Below, piece by piece: positions 25,556 through 38,037 of a stretch of 64,000 nucleotides of DNA. Source of the stretch: Laburnicola sp. R22_1 (taxonomy: Eukaryota; Ascomycota; Dothideomycetes; Pleosporales; Didymosphaeriaceae); assembly GCA_014281115.1 (NCBI GenBank), contig JACONQ010000003.1:310001-374000 (forward strand), read 5' to 3'. Both the position numbers and the translations under genes were made by a program. Within the stretch, counting starts at the first letter, position 1. Each line of letters begins with the position of its first letter. The notes beneath the pieces are model-generated. The model was not told where the DNA came from. It saw only the letters and a program-made list of their open reading frames with translations, and did not search any database.

Positions 25556-26534
25556 TATAAAAAGTGGATAAATAAATAAGAAGGTGATCGATTTAGTATT
25601 ATTAAACTAGTTAATTAATTTTAATAAACTGGCTACCTAATAATCTATATACAAAATAATTTAGACTAACGAATACTTAGTTTTATATAGTTTAATTATG
25701 CCTTTAACTTTTATGCGTGCTAGTATTTTAAACTAATGTTTAAACTAGTGTTTTATATGCGAGCTATTATTTTATATACAGACTAGTGTTTTATATATAA
25801 GCTATTATATGCAAACTAGTCTTTTATATACAAACTAGTGTTTTATATACAAACTAGTCTTTTATATACAAACTAGTGTTTTATATACAAACTAGTGTTT
25901 TATATACAAACTAGTGTTTTATATACAAACTAGTGTTTTATATACGAGCTATTGCAAACTTTGTTTTACTATTGCTTAGTTATAACGTTAAGAATAAACG
26001 CCTTATTTTAGAATAATTTATTACTCCTTAGTTTATTATATGCTAATATATTTTATATTATAAAATAAGTCTTTTATATATTATATTTTGTTTTTTAGTA
26101 ATAAGTAATTTAATACATATAATATTGCCTTATTTAGTATATTCTTTTTAGCAATTGCTTAAAATTGTTAAAGCGCTTAATTGCGATAAGTTTGTCAAAA
26201 ATTATTAATTTAGAAAAATTAATTACGAGCTTATTTATATTATGATAGCGTATTTTATAATATTTATTAGGTTAGTTTTATATTATATTTTGGTTTTAGT
26301 TTTAAGTAATTTAATACATATAATATTAGATTTCTTATAATTATCTTTTAGTAAACTTTTTATACGTTACTTGAAGTTAACTTTGGCTTTAATTGTAACT
26401 TATTATCGAAACGACTATTTTAGTTTATTTTTAGGTAGCTTATAGTTATTTATCTATTTATCTTTTATTATAACAGCGAAATTCTAACATGTTATTTTAT
26501 TATTTATTTTGCTTACTAATATAGTTTTAACAAT
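25556..26534 (+). repeat. Repeat B, inner left copy with 19-bp tandem array
   Basis: A 979-bp B unit. Between about 25740 and 25945 it holds a run of 19-bp units (ACAAACTAGTGTTTTATAT and variants). It has the uninterrupted site where outer copy B1 carries pogo element 1. It abuts the palindrome loop. Confidence 0.8.
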
Positions 26535-26593
26535 TAGTATAGTGCCTATAATTTATATTTAACTAGTGGTAGTTCTATTCTATACAGCGTTTA

Positions 26594-28409
26594 ACGTGTT
26601 CGATCACTCATCCGCGCACCCCACCAAAATCGCGACGCGTCTTCCTACAATTGCTCTTCAACAACGCAATAAAATAGGTAGTAAATAGATTTATTAAGTG
26701 CGCGCTATCTAGTAGTACACTAAGTCCTTGTATAACCTTGTTCGTGGCACTTGCTGCAGGTTGGCGGTGCTTAAGGCCTACTTGGCTGCCCCGCCTGCTC
26801 TACCTGCTAGAGCACCCTTTTGGCCTCTGCAGCAAGCAATTAACCTTCCTCTACCCGCATAGCTCCTCCACAGGCTATATACTGTCGGCGCTGCTGCTCT
26901 TTACGCTGCCGCCGCTGAATAGCCTATTAGAGCTTCCTATTCTCCTCTGCAAGGATCGTTGCTGAATTCATCGCAAGTTAACACCCTTTAACAAGCTGGC
27001 GGATAGCCTAGGTAGTAGGGCTCTGCAAAGGCCGACTAAGGCGGTCCTAGATAAATTGAGCCTGCTGCTCTAGCTGAGCAGTAGTATGCGGCGTCTCTAA
27101 CGTCCATGCGACCTCAGCGTTGGCCGCTGCCCCTGGCGGAGACGGCGTCCTAACCACTGTCAGCGACGACAAGACGCGTTCTGGACAGGCTGGGACTAGC
27201 CCTGTCGCCCGAAAGCCAGCCTGGATATTCTGCTCTGACAAGACTGTCTCTCTGATGCCTGGGTATATCTGTAAGAAGTCCTGCTTGTCAATGTGGAAGA
27301 CGTGTTGTCGCGCAAGCTCGGACACTTGGTGGCCGTACGCAACCTTAAGAGGCGAGAAGCAGCCAACATCGAGCGGCTGGAGCAGGTGCGACGTATGAGA
27401 GGGCATACAGAGCGTAATAATCTTGTTCTCTGCGCAGTACTTATTGAACTCAGCCGTTGCGTGGCTGCCGTGGCCGTTAAGGATGAGTAGTCGGTAGGCC
27501 CCTATCGTACGGGCTTCAGTATGTCGGTGGAAGTGCTTTACCCACTCGAAGCCTAGGTCGTCCGTAGTCCAGCCGTTGTCGCTAACAGCGATAGTCCAAT
27601 CAGGTGGTAGGCCTTGATACCAGCTAGCTTGGTGGAGCTTCCCTTGCAGGATCACGAAGGGTGGGATAGACCAGCCAGACGCGTTGATACACTCAATCGT
27701 CGTTACCCACTCGCGATCACCTGGCTGTATAGTCGCCGCACGGCCGACTGTCTCAGAGCTTGTAACGACTTTTGACGTCGCAGCGATACCCATCAAGAAG
27801 CCAGTCTTGTCAAAGTTGTAGATATCTGTATCGAGGATGCCGTATGACTGGCGCGTCTCCTCTACGAGCTTGAACCACGCGCGGATCGCGACAGGGTCTT
27901 TAGATCTTGCGCGCTGTGAGTGGAACTTGCGATTCCACTTAGTCTGGAGCTCTGCCTGGCGCTTGACAAAGCGCGACACCCACTTCTCGCCGACTGATTG
28001 TGAAGGTGGCTCTTAGCCCCGCGCGGCGAGCAGATTGTCTGCCATTCGTCGTACGTTGATAATATGGGGCGGAAATCCGCGTTGGTCGAGGTCTAGGATC
28101 CACTCTACTAGGGATTGCTCCTCAGTAGGGTGTAGCTTTCGTTTCTGAACGTTGGCGATAGCTTGAGGGCGAGCACCTCTGGTACGGTCGCGGATAGTCG
28201 TTTCAGGGACATTATATAGTCGCGCAGCCTGGCGGCGACTCTTAACCTGCTTATTCTGAATCGCCTGCATTGAGAGACTAAGTCTCCCTTCTTTTTGAGC
28301 CTGCTGGACGTGCTGGGGGAGCGGCATTGCGAGAGTTGTGAGAGGACGCGTCGCGATTTTGGTGGGGTGCGCGGATGAGTGATCTGCGCGGGTGAGTGGT
28401 CGAACATGT
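26594..28409 (-). mobile_element. pogo-type DNA transposon 2, in the palindrome loop
   Basis: A 1,816-bp element flanked by TA (26592-26593, 28410-28411). The right end reads ACATGTTCGACCACTCACC inward and the left ACGTGTTCGATCACTCATC. Both continue into CCCCACCAAAATCGCGACGCG. The right end has two tandem 17-bp boxes (terminal positions 9-25 and 26-42). The left end has only one, so it is 17 bp shorter. The element is much less mutated than its surroundings, especially at the N-terminal side of the transposase. Confidence 0.93.
26705..28327 (-). pseudogene. Nearly intact pogo-type transposase in element 2
   Basis: Frame of 541 codons without frameshift from ATG at 28327. N-terminal helix-turn-helix (about residues 15-60), CENP-B-type helix-turn-helix (about 65-135) and DDE core follow. 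One stop, TAA at 28013-28015 (expected CAA), falls between the DNA-binding and catalytic parts. The 310-residue catalytic frame after it is open. The first Asp is present (YNFDKTGF) and the third (LLQPLDVG), but the second is Asn (LLILNGHGSH, codon at 27476-27478). Both lesions are CpA-to-TpA changes. The last about 120 codons carry some nine TAG/TAA stops, including before the zinc knuckle CSKCHEQGYTRT. The end at 26705 is approximate, since that TAG may itself be a mutated CAG. Confidence 0.88.
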
Positions 28410-28411
28410 TA

Positions 28412-29449
28412 ATAATCGCAAGTAGGTAAGCAGAATAGTAGTTAGGTACTATATACAAAGAGTAGTGAGTTATTTAGTTATTTGTACAATTAGGATTGTC
28501 CTTAGTACTTATATAAAGGTTCTCTTAAGATGTCTATAGGGACCTATAGCTATGTAGGTGCCTATAGTAGCAGCGGCTTACTCTGTTTAGATTTGTGCAA
28601 CAGCCTAACTAGCTTAGGTATCTTTAAGATTAGCCTTAGTATTTGCGTATAAGAAGTTAAGCGGGCTGGCAAGGATAGTAATATATAAGTAATATCTATA
28701 TTGCCTTAGGCTACTTTGTATAGTTTACTAGCACTTATGGCTCTAGCGTCTATCCTTAGTGTAATGTCCTTTTCTCCTAGGACTGCGATAAGCTCTCTCC
28801 TAAACGCATAGTTTAACTTTAAAAAATAGTGTTCTTCCTATCCTTTAAAGTCTTCCTAGAATAATTCTAAGAAAGCTATCCCTTTTTAGTATAACACATA
28901 ATAATTAGCAATAGTATATACTGCGTACGATTGTATTTCTAATAGAGAGGGATTGTTTGCTAGGCTAATTTTATTCTTCTAGTACTTAGGTCTTGTTTCC
29001 TTACGCAATATTGCCTCTAATATTCCTATCTCTTTGGCATACTTATCGTACAGTCTAGTATATTTAGGCATATTAGTATTATCTTATAAGGTAGAGGTAG
29101 TAAAGGTGGGAGCTTTGTGCAAAGCAGTAGTAGGGGTAGTTATTACGTAACTAAGTTGTTTAATAGATTGGTTATATAAAGGGTTGCGCTTTATTAGAGT
29201 TTATTATTATCTAACTATGTGTTTGTACAGTTACTAGTAGTGTGCTTAGTGCACTATTTTTTCTTAAATCTTATATAGTAGCGATATCTACTCACTAACT
29301 TAATAAAAGAGTTAATTTACTATCTTTATAGATAAGGATAGATTTTATATATCTTATATAATCGCTTCCCTTGTTTTGTATAGTAGTAATAGTTACTTAC
29401 TAACTTTACAAAGGTTTAATCTGCTATTCTCTTATGTATAGAGAATAGG
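28412..29449 (-). pseudogene. Unassigned ORF remnant in the palindrome loop
   Basis: About 1 kb of moderately mutated DNA between pogo element 2 and the inner right B repeat. A minus-strand frame from ATG at 29071 to about 28540 stays in phase over some 175 codons with only about eight or nine TAG/TAA stops. It begins MPKYTRLYDKYAKEIG and includes a KLNYAFRRELIAVLGEKDITL stretch. I do not recognise the family; a retrotransposon gag is possible. It is one of the few unique, single-copy pieces within the palindrome. Confidence 0.45.
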
Positions 29450-30427
29450 ATTGTTAAAACTATATTAGTAAGCAAAATAAATAATAAAATAACATGTTAG
29501 AATTTCGCTGTTATAATAAAAGATAAATAGATAAATAACTATAAGCTACCTAAAAATAAACTAAAATAGTCGTTTCGATAATAAGTTACAATTAAAGCCA
29601 AAGTTAACTTCAAGTAACGTATAAAAAGTTTACTAAAAGATAATTATAAGAAATCTAATATTATATGTATTAAATTACTTAAAACTAAAACCAAAATATA
29701 ATATAAAACTAACCTAATAAATATTATAAAATACGCTATCATAATATAAATAAGCTCGTAATTAATTTTTCTAAATTAATAATTTTTGACAAACTTATCG
29801 CAATTAAGCGCTTTAACAATTTTAAGCAATTGCTAAAAAGAATATACTAAATAAGGCAATATTATATGTATTAAATTACTTATTACTAAAAACAAAATAT
29901 AATATATAAAAGACTTATTTTATAATATAAAATATATTAGCATATAATAAACTAAGGAGTAATAAATTATTCTAAAATAAGGCGTTTATTCTTAACGTTA
30001 TAACTAAGCAATAGTAAAACAAAGTTTGCAATAGCTCGTATATAAAACACTAGTTTGTATATAAAACACTAGTTTGTATATAAAACACTAGTTTGTATAT
30101 AAAACACTAGTTTGTATATAAAAGACTAGTTTGTATATAAAACACTAGTTTGTATATAAAAGACTAGTTTGCATATAATAGCTTATATATAAAACACTAG
30201 TCTGTATATAAAATAATAGCTCGCATATAAAACACTAGTTTAAACATTAGTTTAAAATACTAGCACGCATAAAAGTTAAAGGCATAATTAAACTATATAA
30301 AACTAAGTATTCGTTAGTCTAAATTATTTTGTATATAGATTATTAGGTAGCCAGTTTATTAAAATTAATTAACTAGTTTAATAATACTAAATCGATCACC
30401 TTCTTATTTATTTATCCACTTTTTATA
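29450..30427 (-). repeat. Repeat B, inner right copy
   Basis: Reverse complement of 25556-26534, including the 19-bp tandem array (about 30040-30240). It starts ATTGTTAAAACTATATTAG and ends CCACTTTTTATA. Confidence 0.8.
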
Positions 30428-30525
30428 AGGGTATAATAAAACAAATTATACAGCTAATAATAACTTATACAATTTGTCTTCACTCTTACTAAGTTGTAGT
30501 TAAGAGTTAGTTAACTACTAATTAG

Positions 30526-30811
30526 TGTTAAATAGGCTCTATAGCTAGCTATATGGATATTAATATCTAATACTCTATATTAGTAAGTGTAGAGGGTGTA
30601 CAGGATAATTGTATAAGAAAAGAAAATAACATAATAAAACTAACTTAGTATTAATTACTTATCTTTAGAGAGGGTGCGAATAAAAGGAGAAGATCCTATA
30701 GCGCATAGGCCGCGACGTATAGGCATTATATAATCTCTACGTAATACTATTATGCGGCAATATTAAAACCTTAACACCCTTAGGTGCCCTTGTCCGTATA
30801 GTGTATAGATA
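30526..30811 (+). repeat. 5' LTR of right gypsy
   Basis: A 286-bp LTR, TGTTAAATAGG to TATAGATA (canonical CA end mutated to TA). It is the mirror of 25171-25457. Confidence 0.82.
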
Positions 30812-31278
30812 TTTAGCTTATTACTACTACTATTATTAGTTATTTACACTTATATACTACTTATATAGTATAGTTACTTAGATAAGCTAGTATAACTACT
30901 AGAAGAATTTTATACATCTATATAATACTTTTATTATATTAGAAATTATTAATAAACACCTTATTTTCTATTTTTTCTTCTTTTCTTAGATTCTATTACT
31001 AATAAAAAGTAATTTTATCTACTAAAGTAAAAATATAGTCTTCTTAGTTTTTATAAATTAAATAAGCTACTAATCTAGCTAGTATATAAAGATTACCTTA
31101 TAAATAGTTAAATATACTAAGCTTCTATAAATAATTAATTATTTTATAAATAGAATAGAACTTTAGTATTATTATCTTAGTAGTAGTAGCGCAAATCTTT
31201 AGCCTATACTTTTTAGTAATAGTAAGTACTTTTTAGAAATAATATTAATTTCTAAATAAATAGTAGAGTGTAGAGGTA

Positions 31279-31625
31279 TATGTGGCGTTAAGTTAACTAT
31301 CTAGAGGTAGCACGACAAAGGCTTTTATCTTAAATAATATAATAAAAAAGTAGAGCCCCTACTCATAATTAAAAAAGCGTAAAAAGGGTAGTTATAAAAA
31401 TATAGTAGAGGTATATATAAAGAAATAGTAAATGATTTATAAAAATAATCTTAATATAATAATAGAGTAATAAATATATATTTAGTATATATTACTCTTT
31501 GCATTTTTATATCTACCTTTTACACTTTTTTTAATTACTAAGTAAGGGGCTCTGCTTTTTTATTATATTATTTAAGATAAAAGCCTTTATCGTGCTACCC
31601 TAGATAGTTAATTTAACGCCACATA
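31279..31625. repeat. Inverted pair of SINE-like copies
   Basis: Two copies of the GTGGCGTTAAATTAAC family face each other: about 31279-31395 (+) and about 31505-31623 (-). The mirror pair in the left arm is about 24357-24480 and 24580-24705. Between them is about 100 bp that is itself an imperfect inverted repeat around ATATTTAGTATATATTACTC. Confidence 0.6.
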
Positions 31626-33280
31626 TATTTTAGTACTATAAAAACTACTAAAATAAACCTTTTAAAGACTAAAAAGCGTACTAAATAGATTTCTAAAAAA
31701 GTTAGAAAAGCGCTATAAAAAAGCATACTTCTACTATAATAAAAAGGCTACAATATTTAGAATTATTACTTCTAAGCTGCTATACCCCTAACTTAAGCTA
31801 GGTTAAGTAAGGCCTAAAAAAATAAATAGTAGTAATAAAAATATTAATAGCTTAGTAGAGTTAAAAACTAGTTTTTCTCTTTTAAAGTTATTAAAAAAGA
31901 AAGTAGTTTATAAAGAAACTAAAGAAGAACTTTAATATATATAGAAAAATATAGCTAGATTTAATATTAATTACTATAAATACTATTATTAATTATATTA
32001 CCTTTATATATACTATACTTAATTTAAAGTGTTTAACTACTACTTATATATTTAAAAAGTTTACTAAAAAAGCTAACTTATAATATATTAGTTTAAATAG
32101 TTTCTATTAAGTAATAAAATTTAAAAAGTAATTTTGTTAGTCTATAAAGCTATTTATATAAAGATAAATATAAAAGAGTATATTAAAATAATATAGGTAT
32201 ATAGTAACAGAAAGAAGAAAAACTATAAACTAGTTCTTAGTTTGCCCAAATAAAAGAAAAATACTATATTAGTAGCTTTAAGGAAATAGTTTATATATAT
32301 AGAGTCCTTTTATATAAGGATTAGAAATAAGTAAAGAAAATAAACTTTTACTCCTAGTTAAAAAGTCTTTACTATATTATTTATAACTCTAAATAAAATA
32401 AATATAAAAGAAAAAAATAGGCTAATAGTTTTTACTACCTTTTTGAAAGATATTTAAAAGGTCTTAGCTTTAAAGACTAAGGTAGACTTAAGAAATTATC
32501 TTCCTAAGTAGCTCTTAGACTAAATAGAAGTTTTTTTTAAAAGAGTAAGCTAATAAATTTCCCCTATTATAAAGCCCTAAGATTAATTACTTAATTCTCC
32601 TTATTAAAAAAATAAAAAGACCTTAAAGATTCTTTTTAGGCTTTTTTATAGTATATTAAAGAAGAAGCTACTAGTTCTCTATAAGAAATTAATACAGTAC
32701 TTTAACTATAGCTTTATTTAAGTAAGTAAGTCTAGCGCTATAGCACTAGTATTATTTATAAAAACTTACAGGGGGCCTATAATTTGATATAAACTACTAG
32801 GCGTTAAATACCCTATTAAAAAAACTACTACTCTTTTTCTTTTATTAAAAAGATGTTATAACTTTTTACTTTTTTATTATATTATTTAAGATAAAGGCCT
32901 TTGTCGTGCTATCCCTATATAGTTAATTTAACGCCACATAACTTTTACTAAGGTTAAGTAACTAATAACATTAAATATAATTTAGGCCTTTTATAAATTA
33001 AAAATAGTAAAAAGAAAAAAATAGAAAATAGTTTTTAAATCTAATTTAGGTTATATAAGTAGCTAGTAGTCTTTTTAAACTAGCTAATACACTAGGCACC
33101 TTTTAAAAATATACTAACTATATTATAAAAAGTACTTAGATAACTTCTACTCTATTTATATAAATAATATTCTTATATTTTCTAGTAAATTTTTAAAAGA
33201 CTACTAAAATAAAATATAATAAATAGTAAAGAGGTAAAGTAAGGTAAAGCTATACTTAGATATTAAGAAGTGTAAGTTTA

Positions 33281-34518
33281 TTAAAGATCTTTATTATATA
33301 GAGATTCTAACTAAGGTTAAGTCCGCACTATATATAGAGAGGAGTAAAATAGGAGGCACTAAAACTTAGTACCTAGTACCCAGTAGTAGTAATAAAATAT
33401 ATATAAAATAATAATAATTTTATTATTAACTTTCTATATAGTAGTATTAGTAATAGTAGTTAATAAATAGTCTACTATTTAGTATAACTAAGTTATATAT
33501 TATTTCTTAACTAGTAAACTATTAGAGAGCTATAGTAGACCGCGGAGTTGCAACTATAAGAGTAGTGTAGGTAATAAGACGCTTAATTATAGTTTAGTTA
33601 TTACGCTTATAATTTAGTAGTAGCGTAACTATAGTTTGCTATATATATAGTGTATAAAGTCTGCCTACTTTTATAATATTAGTAACACCTAGTACACTAA
33701 ATCTTTATCTCTTTATCTGTTATATTTAGTAATATAATAACTACTTTCTAGCAATCTAATATTGCGTCTAAGTCTAATACCTATAGCAACACAACTATTA
33801 TTAAATTTAGTTAAGGTATAGATAACTAGCTAGGCAAAGTTAAGGACATTTTTTTAGAGATTTAGTAATCTTATATAACTAGAAGGATTATTAGAGGAGC
33901 CTTTAGAGCTTATCTTTAAGTACCCTATTAGTAATATCTTTAGGCTAATTTACTACACCTTATATCTCTAGATTCTAAAGTGTAAGGCACTTCTTTAGTA
34001 TCTAGATATTAGTAAAGACGTAGCCTTTATAATATAATAATAATATAATATAAAGATTATGCTATAGAAGCTTAAAAATATAACTAAAAATAAAGATAAT
34101 AAGAACTATAAAAGCAAGAACTAGAGTAAAGGGAAGAAAAAGTTTATTATAATATATAAGACACTAGAGGTGTAGTAGTAGCGTAAAAAGTTTATTAAGA
34201 TAGTAGTAATTATCTAGGCTGCTATTAAGGTAGGGGACTGCAACTAAGTAATAAGGGTAAGGGTAAGCAGTAGCGGCGAGAGCATAGAGGAGATAGGTAG
34301 TGGCAAGGTTCTAGGGGGCAGAATATAGCTCGCTAGTTACGAGGGGAAATCTACTATAGAAGAGAGTTAATAAAATAGTTAGGTTAGTTACTATCATAAT
34401 TATTATTGTTATTATTATAGTAAAAATATTATTAAAGAAATTATTAATTATATAACATAGTAGTTAGTTAAATAGCCGGCCTAGGATTATATAATACTAC
34501 AAAGTAACTATAGAAGAG
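33281..34518 (-). repeat. 1.24-kb retroposon nested in gypsy RT, right arm
   Basis: Flanked by a perfect 16-bp duplication AAGAAGTGTAAGTTTA at 33265-33280 and 34519-34534, inside the codons for the RT segment KKCKF. It is the mirror of 21459-22695. The text next to the 33281 junction (TTAAAGATCTTT) is shared with the 256-bp copy at 39680-39935. No reverse transcriptase was recognisable inside, so it is either non-autonomous or too mutated. Confidence 0.75.
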
Positions 34519-36082
34519 AAGAAGTGTAAGTTTATAGTTACTAAAACTAAATACTTTAAACTTATTATAAAGTATAAAAAGGGAATTAGTATAGATTAAA
34601 AAAGTTAAGGCTATTTAAAACTACACCTTTCTTACTAATATAAAGGGTACTTTTTTTAAAAGTTTACTAACTTTTATTAAAGATTTATAAAAACTTTTTA
34701 AAAGTAGTATTTTTATTAATACAGTTAGTTAGAAAGGAACCATTCTTTTATACGGGTAGATATAATAATAAGCATTTAATTATTTAAAAAGGGTATTTTA
34801 CACTAAGCCTACACTAGTTTATTTTAATTTTTTTAAAAAAGTATTAAAGGCTAACTTTTTAGGTTAGGCTTTTAGTGCCTACCTTTTATAATTTAATATA
34901 GATAAAGTTCTTAGGCTAATTATTTACTTTTTTACTAAGTATATCCTTATAAACGCAAACTATATAATTTATAATAAGAAAATACTTATAGTTATTAAAG
35001 TAACTAAGAAGTAGTATAATCTACTTAGGGCTATTTTTATATACTTATATATACTAATTATAAAAACTTTATATACTTTATAAAGTTTAAAAAGTTAGAT
35101 TAAAGGTATATATACTAAACTAATACTTTTAGTAAATATAATATAATATTCTAGTATAAACTAGGGGCTATTAACTTAAAGGCAAATACTTTTTTATAAT
35201 GCTAGTAGAATATACCTATAGATACTAAAAATAACTAGGTTAAGTTTTATAAAATTTAACTTCTTAAAAAGTTTCTTTAAAATATAGAAATATTAGGTTT
35301 TAAATATTTATAGCTCTAGCAATATAAGTCTTATTTAAGAGGCTTAATCCTCTTAGAAAAAAGTAGAGCTAAGTATAAAAACGCTAGTTTTCTTTTTTAC
35401 TTACTAAAAGAAATTTTTAAACTTAAAATACACCTCTTAGTAAACCTAGATTTAAATAAAATATAGTCTTATAGCTTAAAGAAAAATTTTATACTAAAGA
35501 AAGTAAAAAGTATATTCTTTATTATAAGGACACTTTTTCTTTTTTTTAAATTTAAAAATTACGATATAAAAGTGTAATATTAATAATACTAGTTACCTTT
35601 AGTACTAGAAATAAAAATAGATTCTAAACTAAAAACTTTTATAAATAACGCTAGTTGCTATAGTTTATAACCTCCCTATTCTTAGATATTTAATAAAGAA
35701 GATTACTTATATAATAGTTACTAGATTATACTTTTTTAAAAACTATTAAACTTTATCTATAAATTTATTAAAAACTATAATATTTATACGAGAACTAAGC
35801 TATAAAGAAATAAAAAATAAGGGTTATTAAAACCTCTTCCCCTCTTTAATTAGATATAAAAGAAAATTTCTATAAACTTTAGTATTAAGCTTTTTATAAG
35901 TAAGAGAACTATAAATATAATAGTAGTATATAATAAACTAAAAAAGAAATAGTTTTAGTTCTACTACTAGACTTTAAAAATAAAAACTATAGTAGAGGTA
36001 TTTCTTTATTATATTATAGCTTATTATTAGCTCTTTAATACTATAACTTCTAATTATAAAAACTAATTTATAAGTAACTTTT

Positions 36083-37300
36083 ATTAGGAAGAGAAATATC
36101 GCAGACCGTTTGGTATACGGTACAACGCTGTAAGGGAAAGCTATAGGTGTGCTAAAAACGCATTAAAAAAGGTAAAGCAGCTTAGAGATAGATAGATTAG
36201 GCTAGAAACTATCTGTTAGCACGTGCAAATCGGCCCCTCCTGCTAGAGATAGTTAATTACAAGATGTACTAGGTACTAAAGTAATAATATAATACGCGGT
36301 TGCCTACACAAACGCAATATAAAATCCGCAACTAGATATATATTAAGTGTTTATCTATCTACCACCTAATAACAATATATTTAATTATCGCATAAGACCT
36401 TAAGGTCGCTATGTCTATTCCTCGCCCTAAAGACGCTATTGCCATCGCCACTAGATGTGTAGTATTACGCCCCTACCTAGGAGATACAAACAACAATATA
36501 GCCAGGTATAACGCAGCTAGATACAACAACCAGACGCCGCTTAATATTAAAAACTATATAGTCTATGCTAAGGACCTATGTGGCAAGTAGATAGCTGCCA
36601 TAGAATTAGATTGCCATATTAAGCAGAATACAGATATTAGTAAGCAGGAGCCTAGGATTAAAGGCGGGATAAGCCTTGTAATATAGATTGCCCTATACTA
36701 GTTTAGATACAAGGTGCTTGCAACTATTAAGAATAAGAACTAGAAGAATATAGATATTTTTATAAAGTAAGAGTCTAGGCTAGTAACTATATACTACTGC
36801 GTAGCTTATAGAAGCAATTACTACCTAATATTAGATCTCTAATTAATAGCTGCTTGCTTTAAAGATAGTAGTTATATAAAGTAGGTGCTAAAGGCGTAGA
36901 AGATATATAAATATGTAATTCTACTATAGAATATTTATAGGCAATAAGTAGAGTAAGGGTAGTAAAGTATTAGGATGCTATTTAGTATTAAAAGTAGGAA
37001 GTGCGTGCGCAATTTATTATATATTGTAATAGTGGCGAAGTGTACGTCTAGGGATTCTAAGTAGTAAATTATTTAGTAATACAGTAAAAGGTTGTAAGGT
37101 AGTATTAATTATCTAGTAACGCGATAGGTAGGCAGGTAGGTAGGGTGTTATGATTATAGATTATCTTAAAAGCTAGGGGAAGACGTTAGAAAAACTTTAA
37201 CACGCTCTAGTTCTAGGGCTTAGCGCTCGCATGTAATGTTATATCACATAATATTATATAGGCGCCATAATATAATAAAAAAACGCAGTAATTAAATGTA
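36083..37300 (+). other. Unassigned module E with a partly open frame, right-arm copy
   Basis: This block interrupts the gypsy integrase and is visibly less mutated than the DNA around it. An ATG at 36411 opens MSIPRPKDAIAIATRCVVLR, and the same frame continues about 60 codons to a first TAG (expected CAG or TGG), then on with scattered TAG/TAA codons to about 36690. Upstream, a basic stretch (RCAKNALKKVKQLRDR) lies in another frame. Copies are at about 18682-19899 (mirror) and about 48790-50590 (more mutated). I do not recognise the protein and could not fix the ends. Confidence 0.45.
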
Positions 37301-38037
37301 GTAGGGCCACTTAAAAACCGAATAAGTAGAGGCAGTTTATACTTCTACTTAGAAGAAAGGCTTTTATCTTAAATATTATAATAAAAAAAGTAGAGCCTCC
37401 TGCTTAGTAATTAAAAAAGGCGTAAAAAGGTAATAACAAAAAAATATAAAGATTATAATTATATAAGTAGTAGACTTTATAATATAAAGCTAAATATTTT
37501 ATTTAAAGTCTATTTAGTATTTTTAGTAAATTATCTATATTTAGCTAAAGGAGATCCTCTTCCTAGCTAGGTTATAAATAATAGAAAACTAGAGGCTATT
37601 ATTATTAAAGAAAAAGAGAAATAAGTTATAAAAATATCCTAGCTAAAAAAACTTACCTAAAAGAAAAAAGGGCTATAGAGATTACTTTATTAAGTTAAGT
37701 AGTTAAATAATACTAATTTAACTTAGAAATTTACTATAAATCTCTTTACTATAAAGGTATTAATTGCTAAAAATATACACTTTTCTATTTTAAAATAATA
37801 ATAAAAAGTTATTTATAAACTTTTATAAAAACTCTCTAAACTAATAAATATATTATAGCCCTTAGTATAGAAGTTATATCTTTAGTAAAAAACTTAAAAA
37901 GCCTCTACTAAAGAAAAGTTAAAATAAGTTTAGACTTTTAGTCTCTTCTTACAAATTACTTAGGGATTAGTAAAGAATAAAACTATAATTTACTTAAAAA
38001 ATAAAAAATACTTAAAGAAGCACTATAAACTATTTAG

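Larger units (their letters stand above)
10494..26534 (+). repeat. Left arm of the giant palindrome
   Basis: This 16,041-bp arm is the reverse complement of 29450-45490, which has the same length. In order it holds a copia remnant, gypsy element (-), spacer, and repeat B (25556-26534). Landmark pairs give a constant sum of about 55,980-55,984: LTR ends 15947/40033 and 25457/30526, B ends 26534/29450, outer ends 10494/45490. At sampled places (23041-23230, 20140-20330, 10495-10750) the arms agree except for homopolymer lengths. Beyond 10494 the outer B copies extend the symmetry about 0.95 kb further with more divergence. Confidence 0.9.

Noticed and set aside
26738..27490. Plus-strand open frames over pogo element 2
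   Set aside because: They are antisense shadows of the transposase, which has clear domains on the minus strand.
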